Shown: positions 51,501 through 60,784, counted from the first letter of the stretch. The stretch: DNA of 64,000 nucleotides from an uncultured Gammaproteobacteria bacterium (GCA_947259915.1 CAMYOC010000032.1:1-64000); one strand, 5' to 3'. Notes: generated by a model not told the origin, from the sequence alone. A program made the numbers and translations.

Positions 51501-54035
51501 CCGATTCCGCCCGAGGAGCCGGAGCTGGTCGTGCCGGAGCCGGAACCCGAAGTGTTGCAGCTCGATCCGGAGATCGCCGGGATCTTCTGCGAAGAGGCCA
51601 GCGAACTGCTGGAGCAGGCCGAGACCACGCTTGCCGACTGGCGCGAGGCTCCGTCCGAGGGCAGCCGACTCCACGAGTTGCAGCGCCATCTGCATACGCT
51701 CAAAGGGGGCGCCAGACTCGCGGGCATCGTGTCGATGGGCGATCTGAGCCACGGTCTGGAGTCCCTGGTGACCGCTATCGTCCACGGCCAGGTGGCGGAC
51801 CCGGCCGCCGCTGATCTTCATATGCAGCGGACGCTGGACGAATTGAATCGGATGCGCGACACGGTCGAGGGCGGTCATGTGCCGCCGGCACCGGTCGGAT
51901 TGATGGAGGCGCTGGCGGCATTAACCAGCGGTCGGCCGGTCGAGGCCGAAACGGCTGAGCCGGCGGCGGCAGTCGAGCCCCCTCCGCCTGTCCGCGTGGC
52001 GCCAGAAATCCCGCTGCCGCCGGCAGCGTCCGCAGCGGAAGTCCGGGCGATCGCGTGGCCGGCAGCGAAGCCGGTCCCGGTCTCGGGGCCGCCAGCCGAG
52101 CCGGAGGTGCCGGCGGCCCCGGCCGAAGTACCCGTCGTCGCGGCGCAGGCGCCGCCGCCGGAGAGCGAGGCGGCGGCCGAACCGATGCGCGTGTCCAGTA
52201 TCGCGCTCGCCCGGCCAGAGGTGGCGCGCGTCGACGCCGATCTGCTGGAGAACCTGCTCAATGCGGCGGGTGAGGTCAGCATATTCCGTTCACGGCTCGA
52301 GCAGCAGCTGAGCTCGGTCGATTTCAATCTCGACGAACTGAATCAGACGGTGGTGCGCCTGCGTGATCAGCTGCGCAAGCTGGAGATGGAAACCGAGGCG
52401 CAGATACTGCATCGGCATCAGGATGCCGCGCCGAGGCGTGAAGATTTTGACCCGCTGGAGCTGGATCAATACTCGATGATCCAGCAGTTGTCGCGGGCGC
52501 TGGCCGAGGCCGCCAACGACGTCGCCAGTCTGCAGCAAGTTTTGAGCGAGCTGGTGCGAGACGGTGAGACGCTGCTCACGCAGCAGGCGCGCGTGATCTC
52601 CGAACTACAAGATGGTCTGATGCGGACCCGCATGGTGCCCTTCAGTCGCCACGCCCAACGCCTCAGCAGAATCGTGCGTCAGGCGGCGCGGGAGAATGGC
52701 AAACACGCCGAATTGCAGATCCAGGGCGGCACCAGCGAACTGGATCGGCAGGTCATGGATCGGATGTTGCCCGCGTTCGAGCATTTGTTGCGCAACGCGG
52801 TCATCCACGGCATCGAATCGCCGGAGATCCGGCAACAGAAGGGCAAGCCGGAGGCCGGTCAGATCGAGATCGGTCTGCGTCGTGAGGGATCCGAGGTCAT
52901 CATCGAGGTAGCCGACGACGGCGGCGGTCTCGATATCGAGGCGATCCGGCGCCGGGCGGAACTGCAGGGCATCATCGAGCAGGGCGCTACCCTGAGCACT
53001 GATGCCGCCGCCGAGCTCATCCTCAAACCCGGGTTCAGCACTGCGGTTCAGCTGACGCAATCGGCCGGACGGGGTGTCGGCATGGACGTGGTGGCCACCG
53101 AGATCCGGGAGCTCGGCGGTTCCATGCATATCGAGACCCGGTCAGATGAGGGTACCCGGTTCCTGGTACGGCTGCCCTACACCCGCGCCATCACCCAGGC
53201 CCTTATCGTGCGCTGCGCCGACGAGTTGTTCGCGCTGCCACTGCCCACGGTGGAGGGTGTGGTTCGCTTGCCGGGCCGCGAATTGTCACGTCATCTGGGC
53301 GATCGACCGGTGCCGTACCGCTACGGTGATCGGGAATACAACTTCCGACATCTCGCCACATTGATCGACGGGCATGCCTTCGCGCTGCCGGAAGACGACA
53401 CCAGCATCCCCGTCATCCTGGTCCGTGCGGGCGAGGCATCGACCGCGCTGTTGACCGACGAAATGCTCGGAGCCCGGGAGATTGTGGTCAAGACGCTGGG
53501 TCCGCAGCTGGCTGGCATCCGCGGCTTGTCCGGCGCCACCATCCTCGGCGACGGCAGCATCGTGATGATCCTCGATGCCGGCGCGCTGATCCGCAGTCGT
53601 CCGGCCATCGAGCGCCCGTATCCCGAGACCGAGGTCGGTGAGAAACGTGACGACCGGGTGTTTGTCATGGTGGTCGACGATTCGATCACCGTGCGCCGGG
53701 TCACCGAGAGATTGCTCGAGCGCAACGGCATGCGGGTGATCACCGCCAAGGACGGCGTCGACGCCGTGGCGCTGTTGCAGGAACATATGCCGGACATCAT
53801 GTTGCTGGATATCGAGATGCCGCGTATGGACGGCTATGAAGTGGCGACCCATGTGCGCAGCGATCCGCGCCTCAAGCACATCCCCATCGTGATGATCACC
53901 TCCCGGGTGGGGCAAAAACACCGTGCCCGCGCCATCGAGACCGGCGTCGACGACTACCTCGGCAAGCCTTATCAGGAGCATCAGCTCCTGGCTGCCATCG
54001 GCGCACTGGTAGAGGATCGCAGAGACCATGGCTGA
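48588..54035 (+). CDS. chpA: Hybrid CheA-type histidine kinase ChpA/PilL
   Basis: Central kinase of twitching chemosensing, 1815 residues. From the N-terminus: an Hpt-like region without a clear HxxKG (MHQVHGAL, about 48-53), further helical pseudo-Hpt segments, three standard Hpt domains with His at about 679 (HTLKGSGRM), 832 (HTLSGSANM) and 1036 (HTLKGGARL), then Ala/Pro/Glu-rich linkers. Then dimerisation helices, ATPase with HLLRNAVIHGIE (about 1399), DDGGGLD and GRGVGMDVV, a CheW-like domain, and a receiver with phospho-Asp about 1741 (MLLDIEMPRMDG). Pseudomonas ChpA is longer with more Hpt units. Overlaps chpC by 8 bases. Confidence 0.96.
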   Translation: MTQAVSQALVWVNEQMGPTLQEARQALEEYIERPENTTALSRCAERMHQVHGALQVVEVHGAALLAEEMELVSQALVDHAGDDVRRGEALDALTRSMVQLPAYMDRVLSGGKDIPLVLLPLLNDLRAVRGHALLSENTLLLLDLPTDRRMQRETPPRQLTGENFAQLARRLRPQYQTALLHWIRGQQPDSSLAAMADIISMLETTAEEDRCYQLWWVAGGVIEALRQNGLESAPAVKRLMGQVDQQMRRVIRDGENSFESNPPFELLNSLLFYVARSLSRGKRVTAIRNCFSLGELIPDEGEIEGARDSLSAPSAKLMQTVAAAIREDLAKVKDVLDIFVRTGLQRTDDLGPQLELLKKIGDTLGVLGLGALQNAVQTQADELSAIVSGEKVAEEAALLSVATVLIEVEDNLDSQMFSLVGEDAGGQAAETDLEQLESQRDFHEVTAAVLKECITNLGLVKEAIVQSLDAPLEPHMLDDVPGHLRGITAGLLMLDRSRAVNIVERIGRSIRLWLSIGDAVPSVDALDRLADAMVSVEYYMETIQLGRSDPMYMLDNAEACLATLETMRREPTFEIEGETPASEAETVHIPGRGARPEAPIHEQTQVMQRPGLDFELPAEPPAEPPPRVGPEARRIDPELLELFIEEAGELHETIAGLLPPWVEEPTDEKLLGELRRQFHTLKGSGRMVGAERLGEFGWAIEHLLNRMIDGGVKPTPPIITFVRSAVDLVPALVEQLETGREPEHDVAAYVDQAKAFAEASPDAEYMLEQTLSGREIRTMPADSARAEMDPVLRDIFTKEASGHLQAIRVYLQSREDNAEPHPVTEEMHRACHTLSGSANMAGVSPAVDLAAPLNQLVRRLFEDGAGLTAGALALCREVADLIGQIIEAVRSGSPVEVEGSELANRLRHEYSEYVLRAEAAAALEAEAAEAAEAPGGAEPGEEEAGAAAAGTEQEAPVSTEEPEPIAPEPEAPIPPEEPELVVPEPEPEVLQLDPEIAGIFCEEASELLEQAETTLADWREAPSEGSRLHELQRHLHTLKGGARLAGIVSMGDLSHGLESLVTAIVHGQVADPAAADLHMQRTLDELNRMRDTVEGGHVPPAPVGLMEALAALTSGRPVEAETAEPAAAVEPPPPVRVAPEIPLPPAASAAEVRAIAWPAAKPVPVSGPPAEPEVPAAPAEVPVVAAQAPPPESEAAAEPMRVSSIALARPEVARVDADLLENLLNAAGEVSIFRSRLEQQLSSVDFNLDELNQTVVRLRDQLRKLEMETEAQILHRHQDAAPRREDFDPLELDQYSMIQQLSRALAEAANDVASLQQVLSELVRDGETLLTQQARVISELQDGLMRTRMVPFSRHAQRLSRIVRQAARENGKHAELQIQGGTSELDRQVMDRMLPAFEHLLRNAVIHGIESPEIRQQKGKPEAGQIEIGLRREGSEVIIEVADDGGGLDIEAIRRRAELQGIIEQGATLSTDAAAELILKPGFSTAVQLTQSAGRGVGMDVVATEIRELGGSMHIETRSDEGTRFLVRLPYTRAITQALIVRCADELFALPLPTVEGVVRLPGRELSRHLGDRPVPYRYGDREYNFRHLATLIDGHAFALPEDDTSIPVILVRAGEASTALLTDEMLGAREIVVKTLGPQLAGIRGLSGATILGDGSIVMILDAGALIRSRPAIERPYPETEVGEKRDDRVFVMVVDDSITVRRVTERLLERNGMRVITAKDGVDAVALLQEHMPDIMLLDIEMPRMDGYEVATHVRSDPRLKHIPIVMITSRVGQKHRARAIETGVDDYLGKPYQEHQLLAAIGALVEDRRDHG

Positions 54036-54498
54036 ATCCGCTGACGAGCTCTACAGTCTGCTGCTGCCGATCACCGGCTCGCGTCTGATCGTGCCCCGGG
54101 TGTGCGTGGCCGAGGTCTCCGGTCTCGGCCAGCTGCACATGCTGGAACACGGCCCGGACTGGCTGGTCGGGAAAGTCGGCTGGAAGGGGCGCGAGGTGCC
54201 GCTGGTGTCCTTCGAATCGGCCTGCGGCCGGACCACGCCTGAGATATCCGGCAGGACGCGGGCGGTCATCTTCCACGCCACGACCGGGTTGCCCGGCGGA
54301 TTCTTCGCGGTGTTGAGCCAGGGGCTGCCGCAACTGGTCCGGGTCAGTGCCGGCGTTATCGCGGCTGACGGCGAGCGGGACTGGGCGGAGACGGCGCCGA
54401 TCATCTGCCGCGTGCGCATGATCAACGAGTATCCGCTGGTACCGGATCTGGAACGGATCGAGGCTGATCTCAATCAGCTGATTGCGGATTGGCGCTGA
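54028..54498 (+). CDS. chpC: CheW-like protein ChpC
   Basis: Second adaptor of the Pil-Chp system, 156 residues. CheW-like: LLLPITGSRLIVPRVCVAEV, WLVGKVGWKGREVPLVSFE, and CRVRMINEYPLVPDLERIEA near the end. Starts inside the chpA stop region. It ends convergently with rsmE, overlapping by 29 bases. Confidence 0.9.
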   Translation: MAESADELYSLLLPITGSRLIVPRVCVAEVSGLGQLHMLEHGPDWLVGKVGWKGREVPLVSFESACGRTTPEISGRTRAVIFHATTGLPGGFFAVLSQGLPQLVRVSAGVIAADGERDWAETAPIICRVRMINEYPLVPDLERIEADLNQLIADWR

Positions 54499-55225
54499 GG
54501 TCCCCCCAGAGCAGCTGACAGGCGGTCACGGCGACCACGGCCGCCGTCTCGGTGCGTAATACACGCGGGCCCAGACCTATCGAGACAAAACCGTGCCGCT
54601 CTGCCAGAGCTTTCTCCTCGTCTTCCAGCCCGCCCTCCGGTCCGATAAGCAGCGTCAGACAGCCATCCCCGGGCGTTTGCGCCGAGAGCGCGGTCGACGC
54701 CACAGTATCCGGCATCAACCGCAAGCCCGCGGCCGTCTCTTCGCTCACGGCGTCGGCCAGGCGCTGCGGCATCATCACCTCGGGCAGCGAGCTGCGGCCG
54801 CATTGCTCGCAGGCGCTGGCGGCGACGCCCAGCCAGTGGCGATGCCGCTGCCGGCCACGTTCCGGACTCAGGCGCACCACGCTGCGCGCGGTCTGCACCG
54901 GCACGATGCGGACGACACCGAGTTCAGTAGCTTTCTGCACCACCCAGTCCATCCGTTCACCGCGGCTGATGCCCTGGATCAGCGTGATCCGCAAACCCGA
55001 CTCCGGCAGCGGCTGCAGAGGGGCGCCGACAAGGGCCCGGGTCCCGGGTCCTCCGGCCGCCAGCTGCGCCTCGTGTTCGCGACCGGCGCCATCGAAGATG
55101 CGCAGGGAATCGCCGGCGGCCAGGCGCAGCACCTTGCTGATATGGCGCGCCGCAGATTCCGGCAGCGTCGCCAATTCGCCTTCGACCAGCGGCGGCGGGC
55201 AATAGATCCTCGGCCGTCGCGCCAT
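54470..55225 (-). CDS. rsmE: 16S rRNA m3U1498 methyltransferase RsmE
   Basis: SPOUT-family methylase of 251 residues. N-terminal PUA-like part (ISKVLRLAAGDSLRIFDG), then LIQGISRGERMDWVVQKATELGV, ARSVVRLSPERGRQRHRHW and the SAM-binding knot LLIGPEGGLEDEEKALAE and LGPRVLRTETAAVVAV. 2 bases after bioA, likely same transcript. Confidence 0.97.
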   Translation of the reverse strand: MARRPRIYCPPPLVEGELATLPESAARHISKVLRLAAGDSLRIFDGAGREHEAQLAAGGPGTRALVGAPLQPLPESGLRITLIQGISRGERMDWVVQKATELGVVRIVPVQTARSVVRLSPERGRQRHRHWLGVAASACEQCGRSSLPEVMMPQRLADAVSEETAAGLRLMPDTVASTALSAQTPGDGCLTLLIGPEGGLEDEEKALAERHGFVSIGLGPRVLRTETAAVVAVTACQLLWGDLSANPQSAD

Positions 55226-55227
55226 CC

Positions 55228-56595
55228 TCAGACCGCCGTCTTCAGGCCGGTGGCCAGATCGATGCCCTCGGCCGCGACCCGTGCCATCAGATCAATCTCG
55301 GTCTCCTCGATGACATAGGGCGGCATAAAGTAGACCACATTGCCCAATGGCCGCAGCAGCACGCCCTGGTCCAGGCCGTGACGATAGACCTCGAGCCCGC
55401 GTCGCTGCTGCCAGGGGAACGGCTCCCGCCCGGCGCGATCCCTGACCATCTCGATGGCCAGGATCATGCCGTGCTGGCGGATCTCGCCCACGTGCGGATG
55501 ATCCTGCAGATCCGCTACGGACGCGGCCATATGCCGGGCCAATTCTGCGTTGCGACCGAGCACGTCCCGGCTGCGGAAGATCTCCAGGGTCGCCAGCGCC
55601 GCGGTGCAGCCGAGCGGGTTACCGGTGTAGCTATGCGAGTGCAGGAATGCCTTGAGCGTGTCGTAATCGTCGTAGAAGGCGGCATAGATCGGGTCCGTGG
55701 TCAGCACCACGGAGAGCGGCAGATAGCCGCCGGTCAGGCCTTTGGACAGACACATAAAGTCTGGCGTGATGCCGGCCTGCTCGCAGGCGAACAGGGTTCC
55801 TGTGCGGCCGAAGCCGACCGCGATCTCGTCGGCGATCAGGTGCACGCCGTGGCGGTTACAGGCTTCGCGCAGCAGGCTCAGATAGATCGGGTGGTACATG
55901 CGCATGTTGCCGGCGCATTGCACCAGCGGTTCCACGATGACCGCGCAGATCTCGTCACCGTGTTGCTGCAGGCATTGCTCCATGTGGGCAAACTGCCGGC
56001 GGCTGTACGCCTCCCAGGATTCTCCCTGCTCCCGGTGAAAACAGTCCGGCGATGGCACCATGAGCGTGTCCATCAGTAGCGGACGGTAGATCTCCTTGTA
56101 CAGTTCCACATCGCCGACCGCCAGCGCACCCAGGGTCTCACCGTGATAACTGTTGCCGAGGGTGACAAAACGGGTCTTCCGCGAGTGCCCCTGGTTGCGC
56201 CAGAAATGAAAGCTCATCTTGATCGCCACTTCCACCGCCGAGGAACCGTTGTCGGCGTAGAAACAGCGCGTGAGGCCCGGCGGGCTGAGCGCTACCAGCT
56301 CTTCCGACAGCCGCACTACCGGTTCGTGCGTAAAGCCTGCCAGGATCACGTGTTCCAGCGACTCGAGCTGGTCGCGGATGGCGCGGTTGATAACGGGATT
56401 CGCATGGCCGAACAGATTGACCCACCAGGAGCTGATGGCGTCCAGATAACGTTTGCCGTCAAAGTCTTCCAGCCACGGACCCTGGCCGCGGCGGATCGGT
56501 ATCATCGGCAGCGACTCGTAGTCCTTCATCTGGCTGCAGGGATGCCAGAGGACCGCAAGATCGCGATCGACCAGCTGCGTGTTGTCGGAACTCAT
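55228..56595 (-). CDS. bioA: Adenosylmethionine-8-amino-7-oxononanoate aminotransferase
   Basis: PLP enzyme of biotin synthesis, 455 residues from ATG 56595, which overlaps the argE stop by 4 bases. WHPCSQMKDYES and ISSWWVNLFGHANP are BioA-specific; YADNGSSAVEVAIKM binds PLP phosphate, ADEIAVGFGRTG holds the cofactor Asp and LSKGLTGGYLPLS the Schiff-base Lys. No other bio genes nearby. Confidence 0.96.
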   Translation of the reverse strand: MSSDNTQLVDRDLAVLWHPCSQMKDYESLPMIPIRRGQGPWLEDFDGKRYLDAISSWWVNLFGHANPVINRAIRDQLESLEHVILAGFTHEPVVRLSEELVALSPPGLTRCFYADNGSSAVEVAIKMSFHFWRNQGHSRKTRFVTLGNSYHGETLGALAVGDVELYKEIYRPLLMDTLMVPSPDCFHREQGESWEAYSRRQFAHMEQCLQQHGDEICAVIVEPLVQCAGNMRMYHPIYLSLLREACNRHGVHLIADEIAVGFGRTGTLFACEQAGITPDFMCLSKGLTGGYLPLSVVLTTDPIYAAFYDDYDTLKAFLHSHSYTGNPLGCTAALATLEIFRSRDVLGRNAELARHMAASVADLQDHPHVGEIRQHGMILAIEMVRDRAGREPFPWQQRRGLEVYRHGLDQGVLLRPLGNVVYFMPPYVIEETEIDLMARVAAEGIDLATGLKTAV

Positions 56596-57761
56596 GGGGC
56601 CGTCGCAGCGGAGCCGGCGACGCAAAAGCGGTGGATCAGTCCGCTCAGCACATTTTCGCAGAGTTCGGCCTGTTCGAGACTCAGGAACTCGTCCGGCTGA
56701 TGGGCCTGATCGATGGAACCGGGGCCCATGATCACCGTCTCCATACCCAGAGACTGAAAATAGGGCCCCTCGGTACAAAAGCACACAGATTCCCTTGCGC
56801 CGGTAACCGCCTCGCAGCTGTGCAGCAGGGGCCCTTCCTCACCGCAGAGCGGGTCCACGCCCTCGAACAGGGTCAGGAACTCTACCTCGAGCCCGCTGTG
56901 CGCAAGCCGCTCTGCCACCCGCTGGCGCAGCAGCTCGCGGGTCTCGTGCACGGTCATGCCGGGATTGAGCCGCACGTCGATATGCAGCTCGCATTCAGCG
57001 CAGATCCGGTTCGGGTTGTCGCCGCCGCGGATATAACCCAGGTTGATCGTTGGGTCCGGCACCTCGAACGCCTGTTCCCTGAAGCGGTCGGCAAATTCCG
57101 TCTGCAAGGCGCGCAGGGTGGTGATGACCTCCGCCATCCCGTCGAGCGCATTGCGGCCCAGCGCAGGATTGCTTGAATGCCCGCTGCGTCCGGACACACG
57201 GATGCCCTCCATCAGGACCCCCTTATGCTGGTATACCGGCCGCATCCCCGTGGGCTCGCCGATCACGACGTAACGCCCGGGCCGCTGCTGGCTCTCGGCC
57301 AGCGCCCGCGCGCCGCTCATCGTGCTCTCTTCGTCTGCGGTGGCCAGCAGAGTCAGCGGCGCGCTCAGGCTGCGCCCGCTGAAATCCCGCGCGGCGCGGA
57401 TGGCGAGGGCGAGGAAGGACTTCATGTCCGCGGTGCCCAGCCCGTAGATGCGGTTTTGGCGACGCGTCGCGATGAACGGATCCGAGGACCAGCCGCCCTC
57501 GTCCCAGGGAACGGTATCCGAGTGTCCCGAGAGCACCAGTCCGTCCTCGCCGTCGCCGAGCCGCGCAAGCAGGTTGAATTTTCCCTCCCGCCCCGCCACC
57601 GGCAACAGCGACACCGCGAAGCCGATACCCTCGAGCCAGTTGCCGAGATGCTCGCAGACGCGGCGATTGCTGCTGTCCAGCGCCGGCTGGACGCTGCTGA
57701 CCGAGGGCTCGGCCACCAGTGTGGCGATCATGCTTTCCAGATCGGGTAGCCGCTTGTGCAT
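56592..57761 (-). CDS. argE: Acetylornithine deacetylase
   Basis: M20-family zinc hydrolase, 389 residues from ATG 57761; longer starts reach 57839. Zinc and catalytic residues are in VLSGHSDTVPWDEGGW, LGTADMKSFLAL (bridging Asp) and TADEESTMSGAR. RVSGRSGHSSNPALGRNAL and GGDNPNRICAECELHIDVR are in the dimerisation domain. Yields ornithine for arginine synthesis; ornithine is also the RocD substrate. Confidence 0.93.
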   Translation of the reverse strand: MHKRLPDLESMIATLVAEPSVSSVQPALDSSNRRVCEHLGNWLEGIGFAVSLLPVAGREGKFNLLARLGDGEDGLVLSGHSDTVPWDEGGWSSDPFIATRRQNRIYGLGTADMKSFLALAIRAARDFSGRSLSAPLTLLATADEESTMSGARALAESQQRPGRYVVIGEPTGMRPVYQHKGVLMEGIRVSGRSGHSSNPALGRNALDGMAEVITTLRALQTEFADRFREQAFEVPDPTINLGYIRGGDNPNRICAECELHIDVRLNPGMTVHETRELLRQRVAERLAHSGLEVEFLTLFEGVDPLCGEEGPLLHSCEAVTGARESVCFCTEGPYFQSLGMETVIMGPGSIDQAHQPDEFLSLEQAELCENVLSGLIHRFCVAGSAATAP

Positions 57762-57864
57762 GGGACCGATGATGGTCAGCCAGACGGACTGGCGCAAGTC
57801 TTTACCTGTCACAGGCCGGCGGGGCATGATGCTGCGCAACGATCGAATCAGGCTGGAGTCGTCA

Positions 57865-58425
57865 ATGAAGCTCGATGCCGACAGCGGCTTGCTGGACCAG
57901 GCCCGTCAGGTGCGCTCTCCCAATCAGGATGAGCGCCCGTCCGGCTGCGAACCGGAGTTGCTGGTGATCCACAGCATCAGCCTGCCGCCCGGGGAATACG
58001 GTGGGCCGTGGATCGAGCGACTGTTTTGTAACGACCTCGAGCCGTCGGCCCATGCCTATTTCGCCGAGATCGCCGATCTCCGGGTATCGGCCCATCTGCT
58101 GATCCGTCGCGACGGCGAGCTGGTGCAGTTTGTGCCGTTCCACTGCCGCGCCTGGCATGCGGGGCTGTCGAGCTACGAGGGCCGGGAGTGCTGCAACGAC
58201 TTCTCCATCGGCATAGAACTGGAAGGGACGGATCAGGGTGATTTCACCAGCGCTCAATATGCCGCGCTGATCGATGTCGTGGCTCTGCTCGACGAGACCT
58301 ATCCGGGCATCAGTCCGCAACGCATCGCCGGCCACAGCGATATTGCGCCGGGACGCAAGACCGATCCCGGTCCCGGCTTCGACTGGCTGGCGCTGGGCCC
58401 GAATGCGCGCGGGCGGAGCGTATAA
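57865..58425 (+). CDS. ampD: 1,6-anhydro-N-acetylmuramyl-L-alanine amidase AmpD
   Basis: Cytoplasmic zinc amidase of peptidoglycan recycling, 186 residues. ATG 57865 has GGAG upstream at correct spacing. Zinc ligands: His in LLVIHSISLPPG, and His and Asp in AGHSDIAPGRKTDPGPGFDW; catalytic Glu in FSIGIELEGTD. Its loss induces ampC in enterics and pseudomonads; no ampC here. Pairs with ampE 30 bases on. Confidence 0.97.
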   Translation: MKLDADSGLLDQARQVRSPNQDERPSGCEPELLVIHSISLPPGEYGGPWIERLFCNDLEPSAHAYFAEIADLRVSAHLLIRRDGELVQFVPFHCRAWHAGLSSYEGRECCNDFSIGIELEGTDQGDFTSAQYAALIDVVALLDETYPGISPQRIAGHSDIAPGRKTDPGPGFDWLALGPNARGRSV

Positions 58426-58455
58426 TCAGCCTATGAACCCGCCCCGCGAGCCATC

Positions 58456-59355
58456 GTGAAGCTGATCGCCCTCATCCTCGGTCTGATTTTGGAGCGCACC
58501 GCGACCCGGTTATTGTCGCTGCGCGAGCCCCGGGGCCTCGATGGATATTTCGATCGGTGTTTCCGCCTGTTGCAACGGCGGCGGGGCATCGCGGCCCTGT
58601 TGCTGACGGTGTTGATCGTGATCGTGCCGGTGCTGCCCGTGCTGCTGCTGATGGTGGCACTCGGTGATGCGCTGATGGGCGTTCTCGCGGTGGGCTTCGC
58701 CGCCGTGATTCTGGTCTTCAGCCTCGGCCCCCGGGATCTGGGCCGCGAGGTGGATGACTATCTGGCCGCGATGGAGGCCGGTGACGAAGAAGCGTCCCGG
58801 CGTCTGGCCAAGGAGTTGGTGGAGGCGGATGTCGCCGGCAGCGAGGGACGTCGCGTGCTGGCGGTGGAGGAGGCGGTGCTGGCCCAGGCCAATAACCGCA
58901 TCTTCGGCGTGATCTTCTGGTTCATGTTGCTTGGCCCCAGCGGCGCCTGGCTGTTCCGGGTCGCGGATCTGATGCGGCGCCGGGCGGTCTTCAAGGCCAT
59001 GCGGTTGCGTGCCGCTGACGAGCCCGATCCCGGTTATCTGCATGCGGTGCAGTCGGTATACGGCGTGCTGGCCTGGCTGCCGGCGCGACTGCTCGCCCTC
59101 AGCTACGCCATGGCCGGCAGCTTCGAGCACGCGATGTCGGATTGGCGCGGCTACTATGACACCTGTTCCGATAAGTTCTTTCACGTCAATGACGAGATCC
59201 TCGCCTGTGCGGGTCGTGGCGCCATCGGTAACCTCGCGACAGAAGGCGGCGTCAGCGTCGAGCCGGTCCGGGCTGCCATGCGGCTGGTCAGCCGCACGCT
59301 GCTGATCTGGGTCACGGCCATCTCCCTGCTGACGGTTTTCGGCTACGCCATATGA
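58456..59355 (+). CDS. ampE: AmpE membrane protein
   Basis: Regulatory signalling modulator of the ampDE pair, 299 residues from GTG 58456. Four main hydrophobic segments: two near residues 46-95, one near FGVIFWFMLLGPSGAW, one at the C-terminus. The LILERTATRLLSLREP start and LGPSGAWLFRV and CAGRGAIG segments are typical. Function not defined. Stop overlaps the btuF start (ATGA). Confidence 0.93.
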   Translation: MKLIALILGLILERTATRLLSLREPRGLDGYFDRCFRLLQRRRGIAALLLTVLIVIVPVLPVLLLMVALGDALMGVLAVGFAAVILVFSLGPRDLGREVDDYLAAMEAGDEEASRRLAKELVEADVAGSEGRRVLAVEEAVLAQANNRIFGVIFWFMLLGPSGAWLFRVADLMRRRAVFKAMRLRAADEPDPGYLHAVQSVYGVLAWLPARLLALSYAMAGSFEHAMSDWRGYYDTCSDKFFHVNDEILACAGRGAIGNLATEGGVSVEPVRAAMRLVSRTLLIWVTAISLLTVFGYAI

Positions 59356-60224
59356 GCCGTTCCCGGGCGCTCCACCCGGTCGCACCGGTCCGTACACTGT
59401 TCGCTGCGTTTCTGTTTGTCGCGACCCTGGGCATTCCTGTCATCGCCGATGTCCCGGCCCGGCGCGTTATCACCCTGGCGCCACATCTGGCAGAGATGGT
59501 CTTCGCCACGGGTGCGCAAGCGGCCCTGGTCGGGACCGTGGAGTACAGCGATTATCCGGCAGCGGCTCGTGCTATCCCCAGGGTCGGTGACGCGTTCCGG
59601 CTCGATCGGGAACGCATTATGAGTCTGCGACCCGACCTGGTACTGGCCTGGGATGGCGGTACGCCGGTCGCGGTGATCGAGCAACTGCGCGGCGATGGCC
59701 ATGCGGTCGTGGTGATCGGCGGTGACACCCTGGGGTCGGTCGCCGAGGCGCTGGAACAGATCGGACGTTTGACCGGGAGCGAAACGACTGCGTCGTTACA
59801 AGCGGCCCGTTACCGCGACGAGTTGGCGGCCCTGCGCGAGCGCTACCACAGCACCGCGATCCTGCCCACGTTCTTCCAGATCTCGGAGCAGCCGTTGTAT
59901 ACGGTCACCGGCCAGCAGATCATCAGCCAGGCCATCGATCTGTGCGGAGGGCGCAATGTGTTTGCCGAACTGCCCGGGCTCGTGGCCCAGGTTTCGGCCG
60001 AGGCAGTGGTGGCGGCCGATCCACGGGTCATGCTCGCTACGGCCGGCGCCGGGGATGATCCGCTGGCCCGTTGGCGCAGATTCCAGGATATGGCAGCCGT
60101 CAGTGCGGGCCATCTGTATCTGGTGGATGGCGATCTGGTGTCGCGCCCGGGGCCGAGGCTGCTCATCGGGGTCAGCCAGATCTGTGAGTCTCTCGAGGCG
60201 TCGCGCGGCAGATCCGACGATTAG
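59352..60224 (+). CDS. btuF: Cobalamin-binding periplasmic protein BtuF
   Basis: Class III (helical) substrate-binding protein of 290 residues with signal (LFAAFLFVATLGIPVIADV). RVITLAPHLAEMVFATGA, GTVEYSDYPAAARAIPRVGD and LRPDLVLAW are BtuF-like. BtuC and BtuD are not in the window. Context with btuB and the adenosyltransferase supports B12 as ligand rather than haem or siderophore. Ends with a 4-base convergent overlap. Confidence 0.9.
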   Translation: MSRSRALHPVAPVRTLFAAFLFVATLGIPVIADVPARRVITLAPHLAEMVFATGAQAALVGTVEYSDYPAAARAIPRVGDAFRLDRERIMSLRPDLVLAWDGGTPVAVIEQLRGDGHAVVVIGGDTLGSVAEALEQIGRLTGSETTASLQAARYRDELAALRERYHSTAILPTFFQISEQPLYTVTGQQIISQAIDLCGGRNVFAELPGLVAQVSAEAVVAADPRVMLATAGAGDDPLARWRRFQDMAAVSAGHLYLVDGDLVSRPGPRLLIGVSQICESLEASRGRSDD

Positions 60225-60784
60225 TCGCTGCCGCGGCCGCGATCATGGCGCCACAAGACTTCCTGCCCGCAGTCCCGCCGCGCCAGCACCCGCGCGATAA
60301 CGAAGAGCAGGTCCGAGAGCCGATTGAGATAACGCACAAGCTCCGGATTGACCGGCTCGTTTGAGGCCAGGTTCAGCACCCGGCGTTCGGTGCGGCGGCA
60401 GATGGTCCGGGCCATATGACAGGCCGCGGCTGGCGCGCCGCCGCCTGGCAGGATGAACTCCTTGAGCGGCGGCAACGATTCGTTGAACCGGTCGAGCTCA
60501 TGCTCCAGCCGCTCCACATCGGCCGCGCTCACGACCTCGCTGCCCGGGATGCACAACTCGCCCCCCAGATCGAAGAGATCGTGCTGCACCTCGGTCAGAC
60601 AGGCTCCGATCGGCTCCGGGACCTCGCCGCTGGCGAGGACCACGCCGATGGCGCTGTTTAGTTCGTCGGTACAGCCATAAGCCTCGACCCGCGGATGGTC
60701 CTTGGCGACCCGGGTGCCGTCACCCAGACCCGTGGTGCCGGTATCGCCGGTCCGCGTGTAGATCTTGCTGAGCCGATTGCCCAT
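60221..60784 (-). CDS. PduO-type cob(I)alamin adenosyltransferase
   Basis: Makes adenosylcobalamin from corrinoid and ATP. 187 residues with the ATP site KIYTRTGDTGTTGLGDGTRV, the VEAYGCTDELNSAIG segment and RTICRRTERRV, with LVRYLNRLSDLLFVIAR at the end; all PduO family hallmarks. Lies 21 bases after btuB and probably shares its riboswitch-controlled transcript. Its product is the cofactor of NrdJ (9.4 kb). Confidence 0.95.
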   Translation of the reverse strand: MGNRLSKIYTRTGDTGTTGLGDGTRVAKDHPRVEAYGCTDELNSAIGVVLASGEVPEPIGACLTEVQHDLFDLGGELCIPGSEVVSAADVERLEHELDRFNESLPPLKEFILPGGGAPAAACHMARTICRRTERRVLNLASNEPVNPELVRYLNRLSDLLFVIARVLARRDCGQEVLWRHDRGRGSD

